From: a virus
IMG/VR virus record: IMGVR_UViG_3300048023_000579
Location: 1 to 21,704 of that record
Reading direction: 5' to 3' (one strand)
Length of the DNA: 21,704 bases
Both the position numbers and the translations under genes were made by a program. Below, one piece after another: positions 7,875 through 17,040 of this stretch (its first letter is position 1; each line of letters opens with the position of its first letter). The notes beneath the pieces are model-generated. The model ran no database searches. It had not been told where the DNA came from and saw nothing but the letters and a program-made list of their open reading frames with translations.

Positions 7875-9482
7875 ATGGCTATATTAATACGAGACCAAGC
7901 AAGAGTACAGCAGGCAAGATCATTTTATAGAGATATCTACAACGATAATGATAGATATTTTTTAGCTGCCTGTCGTACTCAAACTTGGACCACGGACACC
8001 GATCCCGATACTTCTTATGATAATAGGATCGATATGTCCCAGTTTCGGAGAGACATTCTTTTTGTAAAGAAGGTCCAAAACTCCGATGTAGCCATGCTTG
8101 CTAGAAGGATTGATTGGACAAGTGGTACAGTGTATGACCAGTATGACGATGCGCTGAGTCCAATCATTACTGCTAACTCTGGTGCAACATCACTTGATGA
8201 AGCAAACTTCTATGTACTTACAGAAGATTTCAATGTCTATAAGTGCATGAATAATAATTTCAATGCACAGAGTACAACGAAACCTTCTAGTACAGGAACG
8301 GAAGTTTTTGAAACTGCTGATGGATATAAGTGGAAGTTTCTATTTCAAGTAGGCGCTTCAGACAGGACAAAATTTTTGTCCAGTGCCTTTATGCCAGTTA
8401 GAAAAGTTTCTGGCGGCGGAGAACCGGATTTTGATGTAAACGGTGAGATCGATGACATCACAATCTCAAATGTTGGGGCGGGATATACGAGTTCACCAAT
8501 TGTTACTATTCAAGGTGATGGTATTGGTGCTGTTGCCACTGCTACCGTTTCTGGTGGAGTGGTAACTGGTATAACCATTACAAATGGTGGTTACGGATAC
8601 AGTTTTGCAGACGTTGTTCTGACGGGTGGTGGTTTTACCACACTCGCCAAAGCTGATGCAGTTTTGGGTGGCGTTGAAACCAGTACTCTACAGAGTGCAG
8701 TAGAATCTACTGCGGTCAGAGGAACGATTGACAATATCGTTATTGATAATATCGGACAAGACTATGTAAACGGTGACGCACTAGTTAAGATCGAAGGTGA
8801 TGGTGAAGGTGCTCAAGCAGCATTGGTAATCAATACAAACGGAAACGTTGAGTCGATATCTATCACCGACCCAGGCGTTGGATACACGAAGGCTACGGTA
8901 ACACTTACCCAAACTTTGGGTTCTGGTAGTGGTGCTTCCTTTAGGGCAATCATTTCTCCTTGGGGTGGACATGGTTCAAACCCGCAACAGGAATTATTTA
9001 CCAGACGGGTTGGTATTACCGTATCCTTTGATAATGACTCGCAAGATTTGATTACAGAAAACGATTACAGACAGGTTGGTTTGTTGAAGAACATTACTCC
9101 TTATGGAAGTACAACTCTTTTCAACGAGGCAACTGGTAGTGCATCTTTTACAATTGGCACTTCAACGCCAACTAGTTTTGCTCCTGATGATAATATCACA
9201 ACAGATAGTGAGGGAGAATTTAGGGTAACTCAGGTCAGAGATGAAAACAATGATGATACGGATGATACTGTTCATCTACAAGAGATAACTGCTGGTATTG
9301 CAGCGTCTGATACTTTGACAAATAACACACAGGACATCACTGGACTGACTATAAATACTGGTACACTTAACACTCCCGAGTTTGACTGTAAGTCGGGAGA
9401 ACTCTTATATTACGACAATAGAAAACCAATCGTCAGAGACGAAGATCAAGTTGAGACGGTAAAGTTAATCTTTACGTTCTAG
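7875..9482 (+). CDS. 8: Baseplate wedge protein, gp8-like
   Basis: The 535-residue product begins MAILIRDQARVQQARSFYRD and continues YFLAACRTQTWTTDTDPDTS, FRRDILFVKKVQNSDVAML, then IDWTSGTVYDQYDD, FYVLTEDFNVYKCMNNN and TADGYKWKFLFQV. This series is the hallmark of gp8-type wedge proteins in marine T4-like phages; T4 gp8 itself is shorter (334 residues). Residues about 190-345 hold four related beta repeats with a GxGY-type turn, and the C-terminal part reads as further beta structure ending PEFDCKSGELLYYDNRKPIV. gp8 joins the wedge after gp7 and forms the outer part of the wedge. The start at 7875 is chosen for its GGGAG site. A TATAAATA near the 3' end (9350) may serve the next gene. Confidence in the gp8 family is good; the repeat region looks like an insertion relative to T4. 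Confidence 0.85.
   Translation: MAILIRDQARVQQARSFYRDIYNDNDRYFLAACRTQTWTTDTDPDTSYDNRIDMSQFRRDILFVKKVQNSDVAMLARRIDWTSGTVYDQYDDALSPIITANSGATSLDEANFYVLTEDFNVYKCMNNNFNAQSTTKPSSTGTEVFETADGYKWKFLFQVGASDRTKFLSSAFMPVRKVSGGGEPDFDVNGEIDDITISNVGAGYTSSPIVTIQGDGIGAVATATVSGGVVTGITITNGGYGYSFADVVLTGGGFTTLAKADAVLGGVETSTLQSAVESTAVRGTIDNIVIDNIGQDYVNGDALVKIEGDGEGAQAALVINTNGNVESISITDPGVGYTKATVTLTQTLGSGSGASFRAIISPWGGHGSNPQQELFTRRVGITVSFDNDSQDLITENDYRQVGLLKNITPYGSTTLFNEATGSASFTIGTSTPTSFAPDDNITTDSEGEFRVTQVRDENNDDTDDTVHLQEITAGIAASDTLTNNTQDITGLTINTGTLNTPEFDCKSGELLYYDNRKPIVRDEDQVETVKLIFTF
8451..8909 (+). repeat. Four degenerate beta repeats (I-x-N-x-G-x-G-Y) inside the gp8-like gene
   Basis: Four in-frame units share the pattern hydrophobic-x-I-x-N/D-x-G-x-x-Y followed by a strand and, in two of them, GDG: ISNVGAGYTSSPIVTIQGDG, ITNGGYGYSFADVVLTGGG, IDNIGQDYVNGDALVKIEGD and ITDPGVGYTKATVTL. 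They are clear at the protein level and not obvious as DNA repeats, so the duplication is old. Related units occur in the gp7-like protein and, more weakly, near the end of the 2429-residue protein. Confidence 0.75.
9350..9357 (+). promoter_or_regulatory. Candidate late promoter, TATAAATA, inside the 3' end of the gp8-like gene
   Basis: Exact octamer about 135 bases before the ATG of the giant DUF4815-type gene, within coding sequence. It could give that very long gene its own late transcript. Location inside a gene makes chance occurrence more likely than for the intergenic copies. Confidence 0.5.
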
Positions 9483-9492
9483 GAAAAAAAAG

Positions 9493-12400
9493 ATGGCAAT
9501 TAATCTAAATGTATCCCCATATTATGATGACTTTGATGCGAACAAAAAGTTCAATCGGGTTGTGTTCAAGCCTGGTGTCGCCGTTCAGGCTCGAGAACTT
9601 ACGCAGATGCAGGATTACTTTTATGAAACAATAAAAGACTTTGCTGACCACCTCTTTGTGGATGGTGCTGCGGTAAGTGGTTGTGAGGGCGGCGTTAATC
9701 TTTTAGAATACATTAAGGTTAATGATATCGATGCAAGTGGGGATACTGTATCAAACGACACACTGGCAAATTATGTCGGTGATAGTGTGGTTGGTGCCAC
9801 CACTGGAATGAAAGCTAAAATTGATGCGGTAAAAATTGGTAATCAGTCTGACCCCACTGCAAAGAAAGTTCTTTATATTACCTACAATGAAGGTAACAAG
9901 GACGGAGCAGGAGATGGCCTCAACAAGAGGTTTGATGGCGGAGAAACACTCACCGTAATAAGTTCAAATAGTGACCGCAATGATGATACATTTGTTACAA
10001 ACTCTGACGTAGATACAACTACCTTTACAAACAGTTTCTACGGACTCGCTATGGACTTTGTTATTCCAGAGGGCGTTCTGTATGTACAAGGTAAGTTTGT
10101 AAAACACGAAACACAAAAAATTCGTCTCGACGATTATAGTGCAAGAACAAATTACTTCATTGGTGTTATTCTTAAAGAAGATATTATCACCTCCGATGAT
10201 GACGGCACTCTGTTAGACCCCGCCACTGGTGCATTTAACTACAACGCCCCAGGCGCAGACAGGACAAAGGTTCATACTGAGATTGCCAAGGTTCCGTTTG
10301 GACAAGAGTTTGTAAATAACAAATACTTCAACATTAACGAACATGTAGCATACGAAGACAGATTGTACACGGTCACAGTGGCTGGTACTACTTCTCTCTC
10401 TGGCTCTGGTCCTACGCATACAAGTGGTTCAGCACTAGAGGGTAGTGCCGAATTTACTTTCTATCAATTCCCAGAAAACTTCACCTCTATTTACAAAGTT
10501 GCAAATGGTGCGATTGTCAAGAAAATCAACGAAGAGTTGAAACAATATGAATCGCTGGGTAGAACTCTTGCTACCAGAACATACGAAGAATCTGGTAACT
10601 ATGTCGTCGAACCGTTTACACTGGAGTTGATGGAACACCTCAAGACGGTGAAGGGTACTGTATTTAACACTACGACAAACACCACTTACGCTCCAAACCA
10701 ATTTGTAAACTTTAACGGCAATCTCTACTATGTGAGTAACACTTCTGCAGCCGAAGCTGATAGATTAAATCCTCCCATCCACACCTCGGGCGAAGTAACT
10801 TCTGGAGCAATCAAGTTTGTTTACGCTGGAGACTCTTTCAGATTTGATAACGAGGGATATCAACTTCCTAACGCACCCGTTGACCCAGGCGACTCCAACT
10901 ATCTTGTTGCGAAAGTATCGCCTGGTATTGCATATGTAGAAGGATACAGAAGAGACTTTGGTGCCGGTGAAGGAAACACATACGTCAAGATAAGAAAAGG
11001 AACCAGTTCCAAAATCCAAGAAGGTTTGGACATAAACCTCGGATACGGCAACTTCTTTGAAGTCAAAGAAGTCTGTGGTGATTGGAACATGGAAGAAGGG
11101 ACCATCGTCGCCATCTACAAAGGCAGCGCCAAGGGCGCCGTCACTGCTGCGTCTCATTCCGGTACTGCCGTTCCAGCTTCTACCGACAAAATTGGTGAGT
11201 GTCGAGTCAGAAGTATCAAAAACCTTTCCGGTGTGCCTGGAGCCGCAGCTGCAAGATATAGAATATTTGTTTACGATGTTAGAATCTTAAAAGATAACCT
11301 AAAGGATGCGGCACACCTGTATTACCTCGGCGATTCTGGTGGTTCTTTTGCGGATATCATTCCTAAAAATGGTATCGACATCGACGGAAACGCGATTGAG
11401 TTTGCCACTTTAGACGGTACACAGGCAAACAAGATGTTGTTCCGTTGTCCTTGGCGTGCAACAAAGACGTTTTACGCTGCTGGTTCGGGAACACTAGATA
11501 CTCAATATTACTACACAGAAGAGTTTGGCAGTCTTTCGACTCTCGCTGACGGAACGTTCACCGTAAACATTTCTAGTTTGGGTACTGAGTTTAGTTTCCC
11601 ATACTCTGCTACACCAGCACAAGATCAATTGAATGCCGCTTTCTATCTTGTGAATAGAGGTAATGCATTTACTCTTAATGGAACGGCCAGTTTCCCAAGC
11701 AGTACGACCATAAACCCTGGCCAAATTATTCCAATGACTCCTGCTATGATTGTTTCATACAGTTTGCAGGAAATGGATTTTGATATCACAGAAGGTGGTG
11801 GTGTAGGTACTATATCTGGGGCCGCAGATTTGTATTTGCAAGTCAAACTCAAAGTGACTGATGCTCCTCCTGTAACCAAAAACTTGAACATAAATCGTTA
11901 TGTGAAAATTCGTACAGTAGACAATGCTGGTGGGTCTCTTGGTCCTTGGAATCTTGGATTGGCGGACGTTAGAGAGATCGAAGCAATCTACATCTGTGAC
12001 GGCGAAAGAGAGGGTGGTTACTTAGACGATGATGACGACCCAGTAAACTACAAAGATGACTTCCAGTTGGACAGCGGCCAACAAGATAACTTCTATGGAC
12101 ATGCACGACTAATTAAGAAGGGCGGTGTTGCTCTTGACATGTCTAATAAACTCATAACGGTTAAGTTGAGTCACTTTGAACCAGACTACAATAGTTCAAA
12201 TGCAACATACTTTGCTTACGATTCTTATCCAGTAGACGATACTGGTGCCACTGGTATTTACACGTTTGAAGTCCCATACTACAGATCAAAACTATTCGGC
12301 ACATTTGATCTCAGAGATTGCGTAGACTTTAGACCGTATGTAGAGAACACTGCTGTTAGTGCTCAGGTGTTAGGTGGTGCAACACAGAACCCGTACAAAA

Positions 12401-15400
12401 CAAACAATTTTGATCTGCCCACCAACGGAATTCAATATCCAATTCCTGCTAGTGCCTTCACGACTGATGTCGAGTACTACTTACCCAGAGTAGATAGACT
12501 TTTCATTAATAAGTTTGGTGACATGGCAATCAGGGAAGGTGTCTCAGAGATTCCTGCTAAACCTCCTGTATTGAAACAGGGTATGCAAATTGCAGAAATC
12601 CGAGTGCCTCCGTTCCCCTCTATTCCAAGAAAGGTTGCTAAGAAAGTCGGTAAGGTAGAATCTGCAGCTCGTCATATTCTACAAGGTCAGACCAGACGAT
12701 ATACCATGGCGGATATCGGAAACATTGAAAAGAGAATTGATAGACTAGAATACTATCTTGCTCTTTCTCTGATGGAGATGGCTGCCAAAGACAAACAGAT
12801 TTTGGATGCAAACGGAAACGATAGATTTAAGAATGGTATCTATGTGAATCCATTCGATAGTGATCTATTGAGTGACTTGGCAGACCCGAGTTACAACGCA
12901 GCTTACAATTCTATCGCAAAAGAGTGTGAACCAAACTACGACGAGAGCGATATTTCATTGATTCTCAACCCGACTTATGATAATTCTGGTTGGGATTTCA
13001 TGGGTCAAATGATTACAAGACCTTACACTAGAACCGCCCTCTTTGAAAACCGTTTTGCTACTAAGACAAGAAACCTTGTGGGTGAGTTACTGTTTAATTT
13101 TACTGGTAAGATGGAATTGTTTCCCAGATCGGATAACTTTGCTTCAACCACTACAATGGAACCGATGCACCTCACCTCGAGCAACCAAGCTGCTGTACAA
13201 GCCTCCGCTGCTTCTATAACCAATTCCAAAAACGTAATCGGTACTTCTAGTAGCATTACGGTTGGCGCGGTCAATGCAGGCGGCCAAACAATTGGTTATT
13301 CTAACGAACCCTCAACATCAACTAGTACGTTTTCAACGAATGGTGATGGTATACCTTTCACAGAATCCGAGACTACATCGTATGAAGGTGCTGGGCCTCC
13401 CGGCTCAACAAATCCAATGAACCCAGGCGGTTGGTGGGAACAGGTTTCTGAGGGAAGCCAAACCACTACGACCACTGGTACACATGAGATCACTGGTACG
13501 ACTTCAACCACTACCAGTACTTCAAGTATTGTGCAGTCAACCACAGAATATTTGTTGACTGCTTCTGCTCGAGGAGCTGGAAAACTTGAATTCATGATCG
13601 GTGACGTTGTTAGAGACGTAAGTTTGTTGCCATATATGAGAGCAAGACCGATTGGTGTTCGTTGTTCTGGTCTAAAACCCAAGACAAGACTGTATTGTTT
13701 CTTTGACGATGAGAATGTCACTGAATTCTGTCGTCTTGGTAGAATTAATTCAAAATTCCTCTCCGGTAACAAGGGCGGGCCTGGATTTGATAATTTGGCC
13801 AGATGTGGAGTGATGCCCCCCAACCCCTATGGCGGTGCCATATATTCTGTATGTCAAATTAGTGTAGGCGAACCCAGTACTCATGGCACATTTACTCAAG
13901 ACCCAAATGTGTTAGTCACGGACGAACACGGTGACATTGCTTTCATCTTTAATTTGCCTGGCGATAGATTCCCAGTGGGTACTAGAAGAATTTTTGTTGT
14001 AGATGATCCTACAAATAGAAACAACTTCATTACTACTATGGCAGAGAATCAATACTCTGCGTTTGGTATGCACCAGACTACTCAGGCAGTTAGTTTGACT
14101 GCTGAACTCTATCAGTTGGAGTATGGAAGTACTACTGGTGGAACATCGACATCTGTGGTCGGATCGGTTGTTACTGGAGTAGAAACCAGTACTAGTATTT
14201 CGGTTGATAAAGTTGACGTAGAGACTAACGTTGATACCACAAACCCAGAATATGTATTCCACCCGCCGCTAAGATTCGGTGACCCGATTGCTCAGTCGTT
14301 TACAATTGAAAACGTTCCGACAGAAGGATTCCTATCTAGGATTAAAGTCTGGTTTAGACAAAGACCTGGCCAGAAGGACGGTGTTGCTGATTCTACCACC
14401 CACCCAGATCAAACTGGAACTGGTAGAAAAGTTACTATGGAAATTCGAGAATGTAATGATGCCGGATATCCAACAAATAAAATTATCGGTAAGAGCACCG
14501 TGCCGTTTGACCAGATCGCTACGACACCCGACATATCAGGTGGACAAGCCACAAACTTTGAATTCACAGACCAATATTCTACAAACTTTGATTTTGGTTC
14601 GGAACCCGAGTTTAGCGTTCTTGCCTCAGCCCCTGGCATCGGTCACGCACAGGCAGCACCAGTTGTGCTCGATCCCGCGAAAGAATATGCATTTATCATA
14701 ATTCCAGAAAACAACGATCCGCATTATGATATCTGGTGTTCTAAGTTGGGCGAGACGAAGATTGGTACGAAGGCAGACAGAGTAACTGCTGAAGAAACCT
14801 ACTCTGGTATTCTGTTCACTTCTGCCAACAACAGAACGTGGACTCCGCACCAACAAGAAGACCTCAAGTTTGTATTGTACCTCCACGAATTTGCCACGGG
14901 CACAGGAACCGTGGAGTTTGCAAACGCAAACGCAGAATTTGTTTCGGGTAAAGATTTCGTTGGTGGCAAACCCGATCAGAATGACCCAGGCACATGGTAT
15001 AGTTTCAGAAATACTATCAATGCTGGTGGTTCTGGACATTCGGTTGGTGACCTAATTACAATGAATACGACCAGAACAAACTGTCCAAAAGGAATTATCT
15101 TTGAGGTAATTTCTGTTGATGGTAGTGGTGCGGTCACGGGAATTAAAGCGAATCAGTATCACGATGGGTCTGCAACTTCTTACAATGATTGGCCTTGGAG
15201 TTTGGGTAGAGATGGTATCTCTTTGGGTGTATACGATCCCGAGTCGAGTTCAGTGCCGCCACCATTGACTGACGCAACGCTAGAACAGGCTTCATCTACT
15301 GGTAGTGGTGTAGGGTTTACTTGTAATATGCGACCCAAGAAGATGTATATGCAGAAGGTTGATAATGTTCTCGACAGGTATGATTTTTACTTGCCTCCTG

Positions 15401-16782
15401 AGAATCAGGATAACGAATTGAACGTTGCAGGAATTCTCGCTGGAGATACTACCCTGTTGCCTCAGGTCGATGATCTATGGTTCCAAAGAATAATTGGTAA
15501 GAGGGCTTTCTATATCAAAGAGGCTGGCCTCAAGAAGATTATCAATACTTCTAGAACAAACATGACTCTCAGAGATTATACTAGTACTGATACTAACATC
15601 ACAAGGGCTACAACACTGTCAAGTGGCGTCAATCAGAGGGGAAGTACATTTGAATCAATGACCCCGACGATGTTGAGACCGACCCTACAAGAAACAGCTG
15701 TCTATTCCCTGAGTGACGAACTCAGTTTTGCAGTGGGAACCGATATTTGGTCTAGAAAGAGTTATCGACACAGAGTGGAGATGACAAATAATACTGTTTC
15801 GGCATCTCCCGTTTTGAACCCCATGAGAACTTCTGCGGAAGTTAGAGAATATATTGTCAACAATGATGCTACAGATGAGACAGAACCACTTGGCGGTAAT
15901 GCTCGTTCGAGATTTATTAGTAAGATTGTAAGACTCGCAGACGGACAAGAGGCAGAAGATGTTCTACTCTCTGTTGCACAGTTTACTCCGCCTGGCTCTG
16001 ATGTCAAAGTATACTTCAAGGGTGTTTCCGCAGAAGACGATCTTGACATCCGAAGAGAAAAGAATTGGATTGAAATGGAGTACGGAACCAGCAATCCAAC
16101 TGGTTCTTTGAATAAGAATCGATTCGTGGACATGGAATATCAACTTCCGAAGACTTCTCTGAACTCCAACGGTAAGTATTTTTATAGTACAGACCGACTC
16201 GACCCAGATGCGTTGACACTGAGTCAGGGTGCTGGATACGAGAATCTTCAACAGTGTCCCGTATTTGTAACGGGTGGAACCTCAACCGACATCGTAATCA
16301 AGTCACTGAATAATAATGGTAATCTTTTGACGTTTGATGTTCTCAACCCAGGCGCTAACTTTGGTGGTTCCGTACCAACCATCAAGATTGGATTTGACCA
16401 TGAAGGAAGTGAACAATATGCCGTAAATACGGTGGTTGCTGACACTGATGCCACTGGGAGCGTTGAACGCATCTTTAAGTGTATCACTGCTGGTACTACT
16501 GCGGCACTGTCTGAGGGTGAGAACCCAGGCACTCAATTAGACAAAACTGCTAATCCAAGTTTGGTCGCGGGCGTTGCACAGTGTACTGATGGAACGTGTG
16601 TTTGGTTATACCTTGGTGAGAGAGCAGTGTTTAGTGGTGCCGCGTTGCAGACGGTAGAGTACACAGGATTTAAATACTTCCAGTGTAAGATTGTAATGAT
16701 TGCAGAGAACACTTCATTAATACCGAAATTGAAACAATTGAGAATGATTGCCATGATGGCCGGTGTTCAAGATACGGTATAA
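9493..16782 (+). CDS. Giant virion structural protein, DUF4815-type (2429 aa)
   Basis: The N-terminus (INLNVSPYYDDFDANKKFNR, then FKPGVAVQARELTQMQDYF and a GAAVSGCEGGV segment) matches the DUF4815 domain of large baseplate or tail proteins in marine T4-like phages. Two GTT/THTSG modules follow (10324-10470 and 10654-10830). Around residues 1320-1356 is a linker of mostly Thr and Ser. It leads to a block with SLLPYMRARPIGV, then GLKPKTRLYCFFDDENV (about 1375-1410), familiar from other large tail proteins. Near residue 1590 RFGDPIAQSFTIENV starts another recurrent beta module. The last third includes Cys-bearing beta units, a further module at 16441-16617, and ends KQLRMIAMMAG. It probably forms the outer baseplate or an attachment platform for fibres, as gp10-like proteins do; that assignment is inference. 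The ribosome binding site AGGA (9481-9484) overlaps the previous stop. Confidence 0.88.
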   Translation: MAINLNVSPYYDDFDANKKFNRVVFKPGVAVQARELTQMQDYFYETIKDFADHLFVDGAAVSGCEGGVNLLEYIKVNDIDASGDTVSNDTLANYVGDSVVGATTGMKAKIDAVKIGNQSDPTAKKVLYITYNEGNKDGAGDGLNKRFDGGETLTVISSNSDRNDDTFVTNSDVDTTTFTNSFYGLAMDFVIPEGVLYVQGKFVKHETQKIRLDDYSARTNYFIGVILKEDIITSDDDGTLLDPATGAFNYNAPGADRTKVHTEIAKVPFGQEFVNNKYFNINEHVAYEDRLYTVTVAGTTSLSGSGPTHTSGSALEGSAEFTFYQFPENFTSIYKVANGAIVKKINEELKQYESLGRTLATRTYEESGNYVVEPFTLELMEHLKTVKGTVFNTTTNTTYAPNQFVNFNGNLYYVSNTSAAEADRLNPPIHTSGEVTSGAIKFVYAGDSFRFDNEGYQLPNAPVDPGDSNYLVAKVSPGIAYVEGYRRDFGAGEGNTYVKIRKGTSSKIQEGLDINLGYGNFFEVKEVCGDWNMEEGTIVAIYKGSAKGAVTAASHSGTAVPASTDKIGECRVRSIKNLSGVPGAAAARYRIFVYDVRILKDNLKDAAHLYYLGDSGGSFADIIPKNGIDIDGNAIEFATLDGTQANKMLFRCPWRATKTFYAAGSGTLDTQYYYTEEFGSLSTLADGTFTVNISSLGTEFSFPYSATPAQDQLNAAFYLVNRGNAFTLNGTASFPSSTTINPGQIIPMTPAMIVSYSLQEMDFDITEGGGVGTISGAADLYLQVKLKVTDAPPVTKNLNINRYVKIRTVDNAGGSLGPWNLGLADVREIEAIYICDGEREGGYLDDDDDPVNYKDDFQLDSGQQDNFYGHARLIKKGGVALDMSNKLITVKLSHFEPDYNSSNATYFAYDSYPVDDTGATGIYTFEVPYYRSKLFGTFDLRDCVDFRPYVENTAVSAQVLGGATQNPYKTNNFDLPTNGIQYPIPASAFTTDVEYYLPRVDRLFINKFGDMAIREGVSEIPAKPPVLKQGMQIAEIRVPPFPSIPRKVAKKVGKVESAARHILQGQTRRYTMADIGNIEKRIDRLEYYLALSLMEMAAKDKQILDANGNDRFKNGIYVNPFDSDLLSDLADPSYNAAYNSIAKECEPNYDESDISLILNPTYDNSGWDFMGQMITRPYTRTALFENRFATKTRNLVGELLFNFTGKMELFPRSDNFASTTTMEPMHLTSSNQAAVQASAASITNSKNVIGTSSSITVGAVNAGGQTIGYSNEPSTSTSTFSTNGDGIPFTESETTSYEGAGPPGSTNPMNPGGWWEQVSEGSQTTTTTGTHEITGTTSTTTSTSSIVQSTTEYLLTASARGAGKLEFMIGDVVRDVSLLPYMRARPIGVRCSGLKPKTRLYCFFDDENVTEFCRLGRINSKFLSGNKGGPGFDNLARCGVMPPNPYGGAIYSVCQISVGEPSTHGTFTQDPNVLVTDEHGDIAFIFNLPGDRFPVGTRRIFVVDDPTNRNNFITTMAENQYSAFGMHQTTQAVSLTAELYQLEYGSTTGGTSTSVVGSVVTGVETSTSISVDKVDVETNVDTTNPEYVFHPPLRFGDPIAQSFTIENVPTEGFLSRIKVWFRQRPGQKDGVADSTTHPDQTGTGRKVTMEIRECNDAGYPTNKIIGKSTVPFDQIATTPDISGGQATNFEFTDQYSTNFDFGSEPEFSVLASAPGIGHAQAAPVVLDPAKEYAFIIIPENNDPHYDIWCSKLGETKIGTKADRVTAEETYSGILFTSANNRTWTPHQQEDLKFVLYLHEFATGTGTVEFANANAEFVSGKDFVGGKPDQNDPGTWYSFRNTINAGGSGHSVGDLITMNTTRTNCPKGIIFEVISVDGSGAVTGIKANQYHDGSATSYNDWPWSLGRDGISLGVYDPESSSVPPPLTDATLEQASSTGSGVGFTCNMRPKKMYMQKVDNVLDRYDFYLPPENQDNELNVAGILAGDTTLLPQVDDLWFQRIIGKRAFYIKEAGLKKIINTSRTNMTLRDYTSTDTNITRATTLSSGVNQRGSTFESMTPTMLRPTLQETAVYSLSDELSFAVGTDIWSRKSYRHRVEMTNNTVSASPVLNPMRTSAEVREYIVNNDATDETEPLGGNARSRFISKIVRLADGQEAEDVLLSVAQFTPPGSDVKVYFKGVSAEDDLDIRREKNWIEMEYGTSNPTGSLNKNRFVDMEYQLPKTSLNSNGKYFYSTDRLDPDALTLSQGAGYENLQQCPVFVTGGTSTDIVIKSLNNNGNLLTFDVLNPGANFGGSVPTIKIGFDHEGSEQYAVNTVVADTDATGSVERIFKCITAGTTAALSEGENPGTQLDKTANPSLVAGVAQCTDGTCVWLYLGERAVFSGAALQTVEYTGFKYFQCKIVMIAENTSLIPKLKQLRMIAMMAGVQDTV

Positions 16783-16786
16783 GGAT

Positions 16787-16794
16787 TATAAATA
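16787..16794 (+). promoter_or_regulatory. Late promoter octamer TATAAATA, two bases before an ATG
   Basis: Exact octamer in the 14-base gap after the giant virion gene. The next gene's ATG begins at 16797, only two bases after the octamer, so a transcript starting at the usual distance would begin at or just inside that start codon. It may therefore serve mainly the downstream fibre-like genes (17041, 17892) while the small gene is read from longer transcripts. Confidence 0.7.
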
Positions 16795-16796
16795 CA

Positions 16797-17039
16797 ATGG
16801 AAAACAGAGTATCAAAGAAAGATTTTTCAAGAGACCCAGAATCGGGAGCAATAGTTTCTGTCAACAATGATGCACTTGATGCATATAGACAGAAGATTGG
16901 AAAACAACAAGCCCAAAAAAGAAATATTTCCAAAATGTCAGATGATATAAATAATCTGAAGGAAGAATTTCAAGAAATGAAAGACCTCTTGATACAAGTT
17001 ACTAACTCGTTAAACAATAAAATAATAGATAGGGACTAA
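16797..17039 (+). CDS. Small coiled-coil protein, unknown function (80 aa)
   Basis: The first half is polar and basic (NRVSKKDFSRDPESGAIVSV, then DAYRQKIGKQQAQKR). The second half is a predicted coiled coil: a leucine/isoleucine/methionine heptad pattern runs through INNLKEEFQEMKDLLIQVTN (about 51-70). Small proteins with a 'RDP.SGA' start and a coiled-coil tail are common beside structural genes of T4-like marine phages, but I know no established role. An oligomeric adaptor between baseplate and fibre is one possibility and is inference. The ATG is at 16797, with AGGA at 16782-16785 as a distant, weak ribosome binding site. The stop TAA is followed one base later by the ATG of the next gene, which relies on AGGGA (17031-17035) inside this gene. 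Confidence 0.75.
   Translation: MENRVSKKDFSRDPESGAIVSVNNDALDAYRQKIGKQQAQKRNISKMSDDINNLKEEFQEMKDLLIQVTNSLNNKIIDRD
16946..16953 (+). promoter_or_regulatory. Candidate late promoter, TATAAATA, upstream of the fibre-like gene
   Basis: Exact octamer within the coiled-coil gene, about 88 bases before the ATG at 17041. The orientation and distance suit an extra late promoter for the two fibre-like genes, but the octamer also encodes part of the peptide DDINNL in an AT-rich stretch, so chance is a real alternative. Confidence 0.45.
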
Positions 17040-17040
17040 A

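Noticed and set aside
13296-13823. A 175-codon minus-strand open frame
   Set aside because: It lies wholly within the giant virion gene, opposite its Thr/Ser-rich and PYMR regions, and its peptide is low-complexity Val/Pro sequence mirroring the sense codons.
14279-14701. A 140-codon + strand open frame inside the giant virion gene
   Set aside because: It is out of frame with a well-supported conserved module (DPIAQSF block) and its peptide has no protein-like pattern.
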